DNA from: Prevotellaceae bacterium UBA4372
Lineage (GTDB): Bacteria; Bacteroidota; Bacteroidia; Bacteroidales; Bacteroidaceae
Direction of reading: 5' to 3'
Length of the DNA stretch: 28,482 bases
Assembly: GCA_002391275.1 (NCBI GenBank)
Contig: DGSC01000034.1
Location: 1 to 28,482, forward strand
Shown here: one piece after another, positions 1 through 9,444 of the stretch
Numbering within the stretch: the stretch's first letter is position 1
How the letters are laid out: the number at the start of each line of letters is the position of its first letter
The notes under the pieces: model-generated
What the model saw: the letters and a program-made list of their open reading frames with translations, nothing else
Databases searched by the model: none
Told to the model about the DNA's origin: nothing
Made by a program: the position numbers and the translations under genes

Positions 1-1439
1 TTGAGCCGAAAGCCATCTTCGGCAATTTCTACAAATTAACCCAAGTACCGCGCCCGAGCGGACACCTTGAGAAAATCCAGCAATTCCTGCTCCAATGGGC
101 AGCCGAACGCGGCATAGAAGCCTACAAAGACGGCGGCGACAACATTGTGATGCACAAGCCGGCAACGCCCGGATACGAGAATCGCAAATGCTGCACGCTG
201 CAGGCACACATGGACATGGTGCCGCAGAAGGTGGACGAGAGCACCCACAACTTCGAAACCGACCCCATAGAGACTTGGGTGGACGGCGAATGGCTGAAGG
301 CCAAAGGCACCACGTTAGGTTCGGACGATGGCATGGGCGTAGCTGCCATCATGGCCATCTTCGAAGACAACACACTGAAGCACGGCCCGCTGGAAGCCCT
401 CATCACCGCAGACGAGGAGACCTGCATGTGGGGCGTCAATCATCTGGCTGCCGACACGCTGAAAGGCGACATCTTGCTGAACATTGACAACGAGACCGAA
501 GGCGAGTTCTGCATCGGCTCGGCTGGCGGTGTCAACGTGACAGCTTCGCTCGAATATAAAGAAGTAGAAACCGACAAAAATGACATCGCCGTGAAAGTGG
601 CTATCAGCGGACTGAAGGGCGGACACAGCGGACTGGAAATCAATGAAGGACGGGCCAATGCCAACAAGCTGCTCTGCCGCCTGGTACGTCAGGCCATTCA
701 GGACGACGACGCTCGTCTGGCCACATGGAAAGGCGGCAATATGCGCAATGCCATTCCCCGCACGGCAGAGGCTGTGCTGACCATCCCTGCAGAGAACGAA
801 GCCGACTTGCGCGAGCTGGCCGACTACTGTCAGAAGACCTTCGCAGCCGAGTTCCGTGGCGTAGAAGAGGGTGTGGAAATCAGCGTCGAACGCGTAGACC
901 TTCCTGCCATGCAGGTACCCGAAGAGGTGCAAGACAACCTCGTCAGTGCCATCCTTGCCTGCCATGATGGCGTGCTGCGCAACATTCCTTCGATTCCTCA
1001 TGTCGTGGAGACAAGTTCAAACATGGCCATCATTGAGATTGGCGAAGGAAAAGCACGCGTACTCATCTTAGCGCGTTCGTCCTGCGACAGCTACCTGGAA
1101 TTGGAACAGGAGATGTTCGAGAGCACCTTTGGAATGGCTGGAATGCGCGTGGAATATGATGGAGAATACGGTGCTTGGCAGCCCAACTTCGACTCGCCCA
1201 TCGCTGCACAGATGGCCGCTCTCTACGAACGTCTGGAACAGAAACCGGCCAAGGTGGAGGTCGTACATGCCGGATTGGAGTGCAGTCTGATAGGCCAAAT
1301 ATATCCGAACATGGACCTCATCAGTTTCGGCCCCACGCTGCGATCGCCGCACACGCCCAATGAGCGCTGCAACATCCCCAGCGTAGGCCGCTTCTGGACC
1401 TTCCTGAAGACCTTGCTCGAGGAGATTCCTGAGAAGTAA
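1..1439 (+). CDS. pepD: Cytosolic M20C beta-Ala-His (aminoacyl-histidine) dipeptidase PepD, 5' end outside window
   Basis: The reading frame is open from base 3, so the gene begins just upstream of the window. The in-frame text before the first ATG (position 147) already matches the family's N-terminal region, including a PRPSGHLEKI stretch, so only about ten residues are missing. Family members are di-zinc cytosolic peptidases that hydrolyse Xaa-His and other dipeptides. Visible landmarks in order are the metal-binding QAHMDMVPQ, LGSDDGMGVAA with the bridging Asp, the catalytic Glu pair in ADEETCMWG, NIDNETEGEF, GGHSGLEI in the lid domain, and the late VHAGLECS supplying the last His. The Gly that usually follows DEET is Cys here, a small oddity. 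The stop is TAA at 1437. The next gene follows after 96 bp in the same direction. Confidence 0.93.
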   Translation, partial: EPKAIFGNFYKLTQVPRPSGHLEKIQQFLLQWAAERGIEAYKDGGDNIVMHKPATPGYENRKCCTLQAHMDMVPQKVDESTHNFETDPIETWVDGEWLKAKGTTLGSDDGMGVAAIMAIFEDNTLKHGPLEALITADEETCMWGVNHLAADTLKGDILLNIDNETEGEFCIGSAGGVNVTASLEYKEVETDKNDIAVKVAISGLKGGHSGLEINEGRANANKLLCRLVRQAIQDDDARLATWKGGNMRNAIPRTAEAVLTIPAENEADLRELADYCQKTFAAEFRGVEEGVEISVERVDLPAMQVPEEVQDNLVSAILACHDGVLRNIPSIPHVVETSSNMAIIEIGEGKARVLILARSSCDSYLELEQEMFESTFGMAGMRVEYDGEYGAWQPNFDSPIAAQMAALYERLEQKPAKVEVVHAGLECSLIGQIYPNMDLISFGPTLRSPHTPNERCNIPSVGRFWTFLKTLLEEIPEK

Positions 1440-1465
1440 AGTCTTAAACACGCCTTGAAATATGA

Positions 1466-1499
1466 TGCCATGTCGCTATCCAGTTATAACGGCATGGCA
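1466..1499 (+). terminator. Weak inverted repeat after pepD
   Basis: Seven-base arms TGCCATG (1466-1472) and CATGGCA (1493-1499) enclose a 20-nt loop, 27 nt after the pepD stop codon. No U-tract follows, so this is at best a weak terminator or an mRNA 3'-end hairpin. It may also lie in the leader of the next gene. Confidence 0.25.
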
Positions 1500-1535
1500 C
1501 AGCAATGTATTAAGAAATCTTTAAAACTCACTTTT

Positions 1536-4500
1536 ATGAAATCGTTCATCCTGATTATCGCTATGAGTTTGACAAGCATGTTCACCTTTGGGCACAATTA
1601 CGATAAGCTTTGGAAACAAGTGGAGTTGTATGAGAAAGCGGGAAAGCCCAAATCAGCATACAGTGTTGCTGAACAAATCCTAAAGAAAGCGCGCCGCGCC
1701 CATCACACGGGACAAACATTGAGTGCCCGTCTGAAAATGGCGTCGTTGCAGCAAGAGTGGGCTCCCGATAGTTTCTTTAATGATATCCATGAACTGGAAG
1801 TCATGCGTGCAGAAGAGAAACAGCCTGCAGCCAAAGCCGTGTACGCTTCTTTGCTGGCCCAACTTTACGAGTTGAACAGAGGGCGTTCGCAAGCCACCGA
1901 CCTCACGCTCTCATCCTCTGATATTCGGGAATGGACACGAGAACAGTACGACAGTGCCGCAGCTGAGAACTGGCGACTGTCAATGCAGGACTTGAAAGCG
2001 CTTTCGGCTGCCAAGAGTAAGGATTGGCTACCCTTCATCCAGCAAGACGACGAATCGTCCTATTTCGGGCACGACTTACTGCATGTGCTTTGGCTACGGG
2101 CCAAGAAACAGGACGACGATATCTGGGCTGGCACACATCAGATGAAGGCTGAGCTGGCGCGAAGGATTGTCGACGAGTATAAGCGCATTGGCAACCGCGA
2201 GGCGGCTTTACTGGTGTCGCTCGATTACATTGACGAGCAGGATGTGCGCTCTGATAGTGAGTTGTTAAAGGAACTGAAGAAAGAGTATGCCGACCTGCCA
2301 CTGTGCACAGAGGTTTATCTGAAGCTTATAGACAACACCTATAAACGTCAGGAACGCATTGAACTTGCACGTGAATGTATTCAGCGTTATCCAAACTACG
2401 CACGCATAGGGGAAGTGAAGAATAAGCTGAACGATGCCCTCTGCCCCTCTGTCTATTGGAGCGGAAACAATATTTACTATCCCGGTAAGAGCTACGATTG
2501 GATTGTGCAATCACAGAATGCCAATAACATCACATTTGAAATCCTGCGCATGTCGGCCGACTTCGATAAGTATAGCCTCAAAGGCAATAATGCTGAGCGC
2601 ATTGCTTTCATACGGTCCAAGGGAAAAGTGATAGAGACTATCCGCCGCAACCTCCAGACGGACAATGTCTGGGACGAGTTCAAGGACACGATTCGCTGGA
2701 CTGCCCCAGAACCAGGCAACTACATGCTGCTCATCTCAGCCGAAGCCGCGGAGCCCGAGGCCAAAGATCGACGTGTGATGGAGTATTCTTCCTTTATATG
2801 TACGCGACTGCATGCCTTGCACCAGAACGGCTTGGGCAAACAACGTAGTATCATCGTTGATTCTGAGACAGGGCATCCTGTAGAAGGTGCCTCAGTAGAG
2901 TTCTACTATAAAGACGACGGCGGGAATAAAGTTCACGTCGCAACGTTAAAATCCGATGCGGAAGGGCGTGTCTGCCTGCCGAACAATCAAGTGAAGAACG
3001 GCGACTTCTCTCTCCAGCTGGAACGCAAAGTGACCTTCGGCGATGACATTTATCTGGAACCTGAAGAGTCCTATGTTTCGAGCTATGTGAATACATTCTC
3101 CGAGCCGCTGTCAGCTGTCCTGCGCCTCTACACCGACCGTTCTATTTACAGGCCTGGGCAAACCGTTCATTTAGGAGGAATTCTCTATCAGCAGTTGCAT
3201 TGGGACGCTACTGTGCCGGCACCCGTAGACGTTCAGCTGACGATGCGCGATGTGAATGGGAAAATAGTGAGTACGCAAAATGTGATGACCGACGAGATGG
3301 GCAAGCTCAGTGCAGATTTCATTCTGCCGCAGGGCGGATTACCTGGTAGCTACACCATAAATGCTAATTACAAGGTCGAAAATGCGCAAGGATCTTTCAC
3401 TTCAATTGATATCAACGTGGAGGAATACAAACGGCCGACGTTCGAAGTGAAAATGGACAAGGCCCCAGATATGCATTGGCCAGCAGACAGCATCACACTC
3501 ACAGGCAAGGCTATTGGCTACAATGGTGTACCAGTTAGAGAAGGCCGTGTTACCGGAACCTACCAATTCACCTATCCTTGGTGGTGGGGCCGGAGCCGAA
3601 ACGACTCAGAGCGTTTGCCAATCGACACTGTGGCGACCGACGAGGATGGCGTCTTCAGTATCCGTGTTCCACTGACTCACGTCACCGACGAAGCATTGTG
3701 GGGAGGCCTTACATTATTGCTCGAGGTTGATGTCCTCAGCGTGGCCGGAGAAACACGTCAAAGCAGCATCAGAGTGCCACTCTGCAAAAAGCCGTTGCGC
3801 CTGATGCTTTCGGTGCCCGAGCAACAAGACCGCGATTGTCTGAAGCCCATTAAGATGCAACTGCTTTCTTCAACGGGTCAGCCCACCGACGGAACCGTTG
3901 AATGGGCCGTCTATCCCGCCAATCAACAAGAGCGCACCAGCGATGTGGCCGTGCTCCAAGGTACGATGAAGTCTATTGACAAACAGCTAAACTTTGACAT
4001 CAACACCATTAAAAGCCTCGCATCCGGTCAGTATGAATTCTATGCAAAGGCCACGTTGGGCGAAGCCTGCGACAGCACAAAGGGTTACTTCCTCATTTTT
4101 GGCATGGACGATACACGTCTTCCGAAAGTAACACAAAGTTGGATGTATTGCCCTGACGCCACCTTTAATGAACAACAGTCGGCACGCATACAAGTCGGCA
4201 CGAGTCTCAACGACATTGCATTCTACTACTCTATCGTGGCTGGCAACGATGTAATTAAGGAATGTTTAATTACACTTACCGATGAGATGCGCACCATCGA
4301 GATTCCCTACGAGAAGCGTTTCGGCGACGGAGCATCCTTCAATTACGCATTCGTTCGTGAAGGCAAGCTCTATAGAGGCACCCAAATGCTACGGCTGTCA
4401 CAACCAGAGCGTCAGCTGAAATGGGAGTGGAAATCATTCCGTGACCGCTTGCATCCAGGCGATACAGAGACTTGGACTCTCAGCCTTCGAAAGCCCGACG

Positions 4501-7250
4501 GCAAGCCTGCATCAGCACAGGTCATGGCGACCCTCTATGATGCTTCGCTCGATGCTTTGAGGCCACATGCTTGGAGCCTCTTCATTAACAGAGCTTACAA
4601 TATCACGACCTTACCAATCGTGGGGGAAGCCTATACTAACTTTAATGTAAGAGAGCGCATGACGTTTGCTATGAAATCATACAAGAGCAACGCTATGGGC
4701 TTCGATTCATTTGGATTCCATTGGTACGATGGGCTCGTATTCCATTCATATGGTTTCCCAATGCGAATGCGAGGAGTGGTAATGCTTGAGCGAACGTCCG
4801 ATGAACTGAGACCGGCACCAATGATGATGGCAAAGAATAGCGTTGTGGCGGCAGAGGAGAGTGCCGCAGGCATGGCAAGTGCTGACTACGATGAAGCTGA
4901 CGGGAACACGTCAACCGAAGATACAGAGAAGCAAGTGAGCGCAGCGCAACCTTCTGTTCGCCAGAACTTCAATGAAACAGCAGCTTTCCTGCCACGCCTG
5001 GAGACTAATGCTCAGGGCGAGGTATCCATAAGCTTCACGCTTCCTGAAAGCCTGACGACATGGAAAATGCTCGGAATTGCACACACCAAAGATATGATGA
5101 GTACAACGTTCGGAGGCGAGGTGGTAGCCAGCAAAGAGATGATGGCCCGTCTATTCCTACCACGTTTCTTACGCGCCGACGACCGTGCCGGCATTCGTGC
5201 CACCGTGCAGAACATGACCGACACAGAGATAAATGGAACGGCACTACTCGAGATTTTCGACCCAGAAACGAACCGCGTCATCAAGAGTGAGCGGCAGACC
5301 TACAAGGCTCCGGCCAATGGCGAGTGCCTCCTCACCTACAACTACACTCCCGACGATGCCTGCTCGGTAGTGGCCGTACGTCTGACGGCAGAGAGCAAGA
5401 CATTCTCCGATGGCGAACAGCACTTCCTGCCCATACTGCCCAGTAAGGCGTACGTCACCGAGAGTGTGGAAATACGTGCCGACAGTCTCGGCACCTTCAC
5501 CACCGACCTCACCTCTCTCTTTAACCACAATAGCCCTACGGCCACCAACCGCCGTCTTACTATCGAGTATACCACACATCCTATATGGTATGCCCTTCAG
5601 GCACTGCCCTCGCTCATCGAACCGCGTTACGACGACATCATATCCCTCGGTTCGGCCTTGCAGGCTCAGTCGTTGGCCACCTATATCGCCAACACTACAC
5701 CACGCCTGAAGACCCTAGTGGAGATATGGCAACGCGAGCAGGCACAAGGTCAGCCAGCACTCGCCAGCCGATTGGCTCAAGACGAAGAACTCAAACAGAT
5801 CATCCTTGACGAGACGCCATGGCTTCGCGAAGCCGAGAATGAGGCCGATCGTAAAGCTCGACTCATCGAACTACTCAACATTACACTTCAGGAGAACAAG
5901 CTCACAGCCATAGCGAAACGGATGCAAAAGCGTCTGGAGAGCGACGGTGGCTACTCATGGTTCCCTGGTATGAAAAGCAGCGAGGTAATGACACGCATCG
6001 TGGCCTCCGAGCTGGCACGACTGAAGATGATGACTAACGACCTGTCCACATTGCCCTCCGAGGTGAAAAGCATCGTCAATAATCTATTGAAGAAGAATGT
6101 CGCTTTCATCGCCGACAAAACTGCCGAGCGCGTCAAAGAAATGAAAGAAGCCGAGAAGAAAGGTTCCACTATCAACACGGCATCGCTGATGTACCTCGAA
6201 TACGTCTATATGACGCAGCATGCGGGCGTCAGTCTCACTAACAGCCAGAAATCAGTTGTCAGCTACCTGCTCGACCACATGAAGGGCAGCGTGGCCGACA
6301 TGAGCAACTGGGAACGTGCCATTTCAGCCATAGTAATGAAAGGCGACGGACGAAACAAGGAAGCACGCGAATACTACGAGTCCTTGCTTGAGCACACAAC
6401 CACGACCGCCGACCACGGCACCTACTTCGACTATGCCGGCGGTAGTTTCAGACCCACCAGCCACAAAATCATACATCATGTGGCTGCAATGGAGGCCGTA
6501 CATGTGATGGAGCCGCAGAACAAGAGCTTACGCAGGGGACTGCAACGCTGGCTGTTGCAGCAGAAACGCACACAAATGTGGGAGTCGAACATCTGCACAA
6601 GCGATGCCATCTATGCCCTGCTCCTTGACAACGAGGCTGAGCTACAGGCATCGGAGAATGACGATATAGTCATCAACTATGAAGCGCGCAAAGCAGAGGT
6701 CAGCCGCCGCGATGCCGACGAAGCTGTATCTGGCTTAGGATTCATCAAGAAGCAGTTTGCCGATGGTGAAGCTCCGAAGAGTGTCACCGTACAGCGCCAC
6801 ACTGACAGCGAGGCATGGGGCGCAGCTTTCGCCACTTTCCTCACGCCATTGACCGACGCATCGGCTTCGGCCACAGGCATGAAGGTGCGCCGCGAAGTCA
6901 GCTCGACAACGCCCAAAGTTGGCGAGCGCTTCACTACGCGCTACATCATCACGGCCGACCGCGACTATGAATATGTCTGCCTACGTGCCGACCGTGCTGC
7001 TTGTGCCGAGCCTGCTGATCAACACTCTGGCTACTACTGGCAGGGCGGTCTTGGCTACTATCGTGCTGTACGCGATGCCCGCACTGAGTACTTCTTCGAT
7101 CATATGCCTAAGGGCACTTATGTCCTCGAAGAGACAGCCTTTATCGACCGCGAAGGCCACTACACAACAGGACTCACCTCACTCCGCTGCCTCTATGCGC
7201 CCGAATACGGTAGCAACACAGCGGCCATCGAACTGACGGTGGAAAAGTAA
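1536..7250 (+). CDS. Large exported alpha-2-macroglobulin family protein lacking the thioester motif
   Basis: The ATG at 1536 is preferred because it gives a clean signal peptide (MKSFILIIAMSLTSMFTFG) and 1904 residues; an in-frame ATG at 1455 would add 27 poorly signal-like residues. No lipobox Cys is seen, so the product is probably periplasmic. Bacterial macroglobulins are thought to trap invading proteases. Order of parts: a helical TPR-like N-terminus, macroglobulin domains including an MG2 signature YRPGQT near residue 537, an acidic low-complexity stretch at about 1087-1142 that resembles a bait region, an A2M signature (FTLPESLTTWKMLG) near 1165, then a long alpha-helical domain and a C-terminal beta domain. 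The CxEQ thioester expected after LIEP near residue 1360 is absent: the text reads RYDDIISLGSALQAQ. No PBP1C gene adjoins it. surE follows after 41 bp. Confidence 0.9.
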   Translation: MKSFILIIAMSLTSMFTFGHNYDKLWKQVELYEKAGKPKSAYSVAEQILKKARRAHHTGQTLSARLKMASLQQEWAPDSFFNDIHELEVMRAEEKQPAAKAVYASLLAQLYELNRGRSQATDLTLSSSDIREWTREQYDSAAAENWRLSMQDLKALSAAKSKDWLPFIQQDDESSYFGHDLLHVLWLRAKKQDDDIWAGTHQMKAELARRIVDEYKRIGNREAALLVSLDYIDEQDVRSDSELLKELKKEYADLPLCTEVYLKLIDNTYKRQERIELARECIQRYPNYARIGEVKNKLNDALCPSVYWSGNNIYYPGKSYDWIVQSQNANNITFEILRMSADFDKYSLKGNNAERIAFIRSKGKVIETIRRNLQTDNVWDEFKDTIRWTAPEPGNYMLLISAEAAEPEAKDRRVMEYSSFICTRLHALHQNGLGKQRSIIVDSETGHPVEGASVEFYYKDDGGNKVHVATLKSDAEGRVCLPNNQVKNGDFSLQLERKVTFGDDIYLEPEESYVSSYVNTFSEPLSAVLRLYTDRSIYRPGQTVHLGGILYQQLHWDATVPAPVDVQLTMRDVNGKIVSTQNVMTDEMGKLSADFILPQGGLPGSYTINANYKVENAQGSFTSIDINVEEYKRPTFEVKMDKAPDMHWPADSITLTGKAIGYNGVPVREGRVTGTYQFTYPWWWGRSRNDSERLPIDTVATDEDGVFSIRVPLTHVTDEALWGGLTLLLEVDVLSVAGETRQSSIRVPLCKKPLRLMLSVPEQQDRDCLKPIKMQLLSSTGQPTDGTVEWAVYPANQQERTSDVAVLQGTMKSIDKQLNFDINTIKSLASGQYEFYAKATLGEACDSTKGYFLIFGMDDTRLPKVTQSWMYCPDATFNEQQSARIQVGTSLNDIAFYYSIVAGNDVIKECLITLTDEMRTIEIPYEKRFGDGASFNYAFVREGKLYRGTQMLRLSQPERQLKWEWKSFRDRLHPGDTETWTLSLRKPDGKPASAQVMATLYDASLDALRPHAWSLFINRAYNITTLPIVGEAYTNFNVRERMTFAMKSYKSNAMGFDSFGFHWYDGLVFHSYGFPMRMRGVVMLERTSDELRPAPMMMAKNSVVAAEESAAGMASADYDEADGNTSTEDTEKQVSAAQPSVRQNFNETAAFLPRLETNAQGEVSISFTLPESLTTWKMLGIAHTKDMMSTTFGGEVVASKEMMARLFLPRFLRADDRAGIRATVQNMTDTEINGTALLEIFDPETNRVIKSERQTYKAPANGECLLTYNYTPDDACSVVAVRLTAESKTFSDGEQHFLPILPSKAYVTESVEIRADSLGTFTTDLTSLFNHNSPTATNRRLTIEYTTHPIWYALQALPSLIEPRYDDIISLGSALQAQSLATYIANTTPRLKTLVEIWQREQAQGQPALASRLAQDEELKQIILDETPWLREAENEADRKARLIELLNITLQENKLTAIAKRMQKRLESDGGYSWFPGMKSSEVMTRIVASELARLKMMTNDLSTLPSEVKSIVNNLLKKNVAFIADKTAERVKEMKEAEKKGSTINTASLMYLEYVYMTQHAGVSLTNSQKSVVSYLLDHMKGSVADMSNWERAISAIVMKGDGRNKEAREYYESLLEHTTTTADHGTYFDYAGGSFRPTSHKIIHHVAAMEAVHVMEPQNKSLRRGLQRWLLQQKRTQMWESNICTSDAIYALLLDNEAELQASENDDIVINYEARKAEVSRRDADEAVSGLGFIKKQFADGEAPKSVTVQRHTDSEAWGAAFATFLTPLTDASASATGMKVRREVSSTTPKVGERFTTRYIITADRDYEYVCLRADRAACAEPADQHSGYYWQGGLGYYRAVRDARTEYFFDHMPKGTYVLEETAFIDREGHYTTGLTSLRCLYAPEYGSNTAAIELTVEK

Positions 7251-7291
7251 TGCCTATTATTCATTATCCATTTTTAATTAATCATTTATAA

Positions 7292-8083
7292 TTGAACACC
7301 CCTCTTATTTTAATCACCAACGACGACGGCTACGCGGCAGCAGGCATACAAGCCCTGGCGCGTACAGTCGCCCATTTAGGTGATGTCTATGTTGTAGCTC
7401 CCGACGGTCCACGTTCGGGTGCTGCTGCCTCCATCACCTGTACAGCTCCTGTAAGCTACAAGCAGCTCACCTCCCAACCTGATTACTCCGCGAATATCCA
7501 TCTTTATGCCTGCAGCGGTACGCCTGTAGACTGCGTGAAACTCGCATGGGACAACATTCTTCCTCGTCGGCCAGACCTCATCCTCAGCGGCATTAACCAT
7601 GGCGACAATGCAAGCATCAGTGTCCACTACAGCGGCACGATGGGGGCTGTCTTCGAAGGTTGTATGAAAGGCATACCGTCCATAGGCTTTTCACTCTATT
7701 TACAGCGAGGTCAACGCTACGAAGATCACCCCGTATGCGATGCAGCACTTGCGGCTATTTCCAAGCTATGTAAGCAAATCATTGAAAATGGCCTGCCCCA
7801 GGACGTATGTCTGAATGTCAACTTCCCTGTAGCAAACAGCTTCAGAGGTTTCCAATTGTGTCGACAAGCACGAGGTCGCTGGACTGCAGAATGGGCCTCA
7901 GCAACCAACCCGCATGGCCTGCATTCCTATTGGCTCACCGGACAGTTTCAGGACTTGGAGCCCGATGCCACCGACACAGATTTCTCTGCACTTCGCGCAG
8001 GATATACCTCCATCGTGCCTATAACAATAGACATGACCGCACATGGATGTTTCGATGATTTAAGATTGATAATTGATCAATAG
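7292..8083 (+). CDS. surE: 5'/3'-nucleotidase SurE
   Basis: SurE is a metal-dependent phosphatase that removes phosphate from nucleoside monophosphates. At 263 residues the protein has normal length. It shows NDDG near the N-terminus (metal ligands Asp11 and Asp12), APDGPRSGAAASIT with the ligand Ser42, CSGTPVDCVKLAW, and SGINHGDN with Asn102. The start must be TTG at 7292, because the preceding in-frame codon (7289-7291) is TAA and no ATG lies between it and the NDDG motif. The gene sits 41 bp after the macroglobulin gene and 63 bp before lpxB. No promoter is visible between them, so it probably belongs to the same transcript. Confidence 0.95.
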   Translation: MNTPLILITNDDGYAAAGIQALARTVAHLGDVYVVAPDGPRSGAAASITCTAPVSYKQLTSQPDYSANIHLYACSGTPVDCVKLAWDNILPRRPDLILSGINHGDNASISVHYSGTMGAVFEGCMKGIPSIGFSLYLQRGQRYEDHPVCDAALAAISKLCKQIIENGLPQDVCLNVNFPVANSFRGFQLCRQARGRWTAEWASATNPHGLHSYWLTGQFQDLEPDATDTDFSALRAGYTSIVPITIDMTAHGCFDDLRLIIDQ

Positions 8084-8146
8084 AAGTAATTCTGGTCTTT
8101 CATTGCCCATCATTCCTCTATATCTTTTTCTTCTTCCCTGATAAAA

Positions 8147-9397
8147 ATGAGATACTACATCATAGCGGGTGAGGCCAGTGGCGACCTCCATGCCTCTCAC
8201 CTTATTGCATCTTTGAAAAAGGAAGACCCAGAATCTGAGTTCCGGGGCTTCGGAGGTGACCTTATGCAAGCAGAGGGGATGACACTTGTGCGTCATTACC
8301 GTGATTTAGCCTATATGGGCTTTGTTGCCGTGGTCCTTCATGCCCGCACTATTCTCGAAGGCATGCGTCAGTGTAAAGCCGACATTGAAACATGGAAGCC
8401 CGATGTGGTCATCCTTGTTGATTACCCAGGTTTTAACCTAAAGATTGCAAAATTCGTCCATTCCATCGATTTGTGTCCCGTCTATTACTATATTGCCCCG
8501 AAGCTTTGGGCTTGGAAGGAATGGCGTATCAAAGAGCTGCGCCGTGATGTTGATGAGCTATTCTCCATACTACCTTTTGAAGTGGAGTTCTTTGAGGGTA
8601 AGCATGGCATGCCTATTCACTATGTCGGAAATCCGACCGTCGATGAGGTGGAGGAATGGAAAAGAATGAGGCATGACCAATCTCGCTTCATTCAGAATGA
8701 CAAATCACAAACACCTTCCAATCCAAGAAGTAACACAGATTCGTCATCTGTCATTCGTCAAACGGCATTAAAAGATGAGATTACCGATTCGGCATCCAGC
8801 ATTCATCATTCGTCATCACAGTGCATCGCCCTCCTTGCAGGTAGCCGTAAGCAAGAGATTCGCGACAACCTGCCACGAATGATTGCAGCAGCACAACCCT
8901 TCGCCGACAAGTACGCTCTTGTTATCGCAGGTGCTCCAGGGATCGAACCAGATTACTATTATAAATATATAGGTACGCGCGAGGTCGAAATTGTATATGG
9001 CAAGACCTATGAGCTCCTGTCTAAGGCTACAGCAGCCCTCGTCACCTCAGGCACGGCCACTTTAGAGACCGCCCTTTTCCGAGTGCCACAAGTTGTCTGC
9101 TACTACATGAAAGCTCGGTGGCTGGCTTCGCTCGGCCGCAAGCTTTTCATCAAGACACCTTTCATTTCGCTCGTCAATCTGGTTGCAGGCCAAGAGGTAG
9201 TGCCCGAACTCGTGGCCGACCAGATGAGCGTTGATAGTTGTCGACATCACCTAAAGAGCATCCTTCCCGGAGGCGCAGCACGCGAGGCTCAACTCAAAGG
9301 CTATGAGCTGATGGCACAGCGCCTTGGCCAGCCTGGCGCACCTCGACGGGCAGCTCGGCTAATGGCAGATTTGCTACATCTACACACTAACAATTAG
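8147..9397 (+). CDS. lpxB: Lipid-A-disaccharide synthase LpxB with an in-frame insertion
   Basis: LpxB (GT19 family) joins UDP-2,3-diacylglucosamine and lipid X to form the lipid A disaccharide at the inner face of the cytoplasmic membrane. Recognisable segments are IIAGEASGDLHA at the N-terminus, FRGFGGDLMQAEGM, VDYPGFNLKIAK, YYYIAPKLWAWKEWR, HYVGNPTVDEV, IALLAGSRKQEIRDNLP and VTSGTATLETALFRVPQVV. The protein has 416 residues, longer than the roughly 375-385 I expect for this phylum. The excess lies between VGNPTVD and IALLAGSRKQ, where about 60 residues stand in place of about 25-30. That stretch is Ser/Thr/Asn/Gln-rich and resembles translated intergenic DNA. Everything around it looks intact, so the enzyme is probably functional. 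Confidence 0.95.
   Translation: MRYYIIAGEASGDLHASHLIASLKKEDPESEFRGFGGDLMQAEGMTLVRHYRDLAYMGFVAVVLHARTILEGMRQCKADIETWKPDVVILVDYPGFNLKIAKFVHSIDLCPVYYYIAPKLWAWKEWRIKELRRDVDELFSILPFEVEFFEGKHGMPIHYVGNPTVDEVEEWKRMRHDQSRFIQNDKSQTPSNPRSNTDSSSVIRQTALKDEITDSASSIHHSSSQCIALLAGSRKQEIRDNLPRMIAAAQPFADKYALVIAGAPGIEPDYYYKYIGTREVEIVYGKTYELLSKATAALVTSGTATLETALFRVPQVVCYYMKARWLASLGRKLFIKTPFISLVNLVAGQEVVPELVADQMSVDSCRHHLKSILPGGAAREAQLKGYELMAQRLGQPGAPRRAARLMADLLHLHTNN
8667..8820 (+). repeat. Low-complexity in-frame insertion inside lpxB
   Basis: This stretch encodes the extra linker of LpxB. It is rich in short ATTCGTCAT / ATTCATCATT runs, for example near 8739-8760 and 8806-8818. It resembles the short ATTCAT/GAAT-rich runs found between genes elsewhere in the window (7255-7290, 9398-9440, and 18495-18534 on the other strand). 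The boundaries are approximate; they were set by where conserved LpxB sequence stops and resumes. Confidence 0.55.
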
Positions 9398-9444
9398 ATT
9401 TATGATCCATAAATAATTCATCCATAAATCATCCTATTTTCATT

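Noticed and set aside
1455..1535. Upstream ATG for the macroglobulin gene
   Set aside because: It would put 27 polar residues before a perfect signal peptide; the ATG at 1536 fits export.
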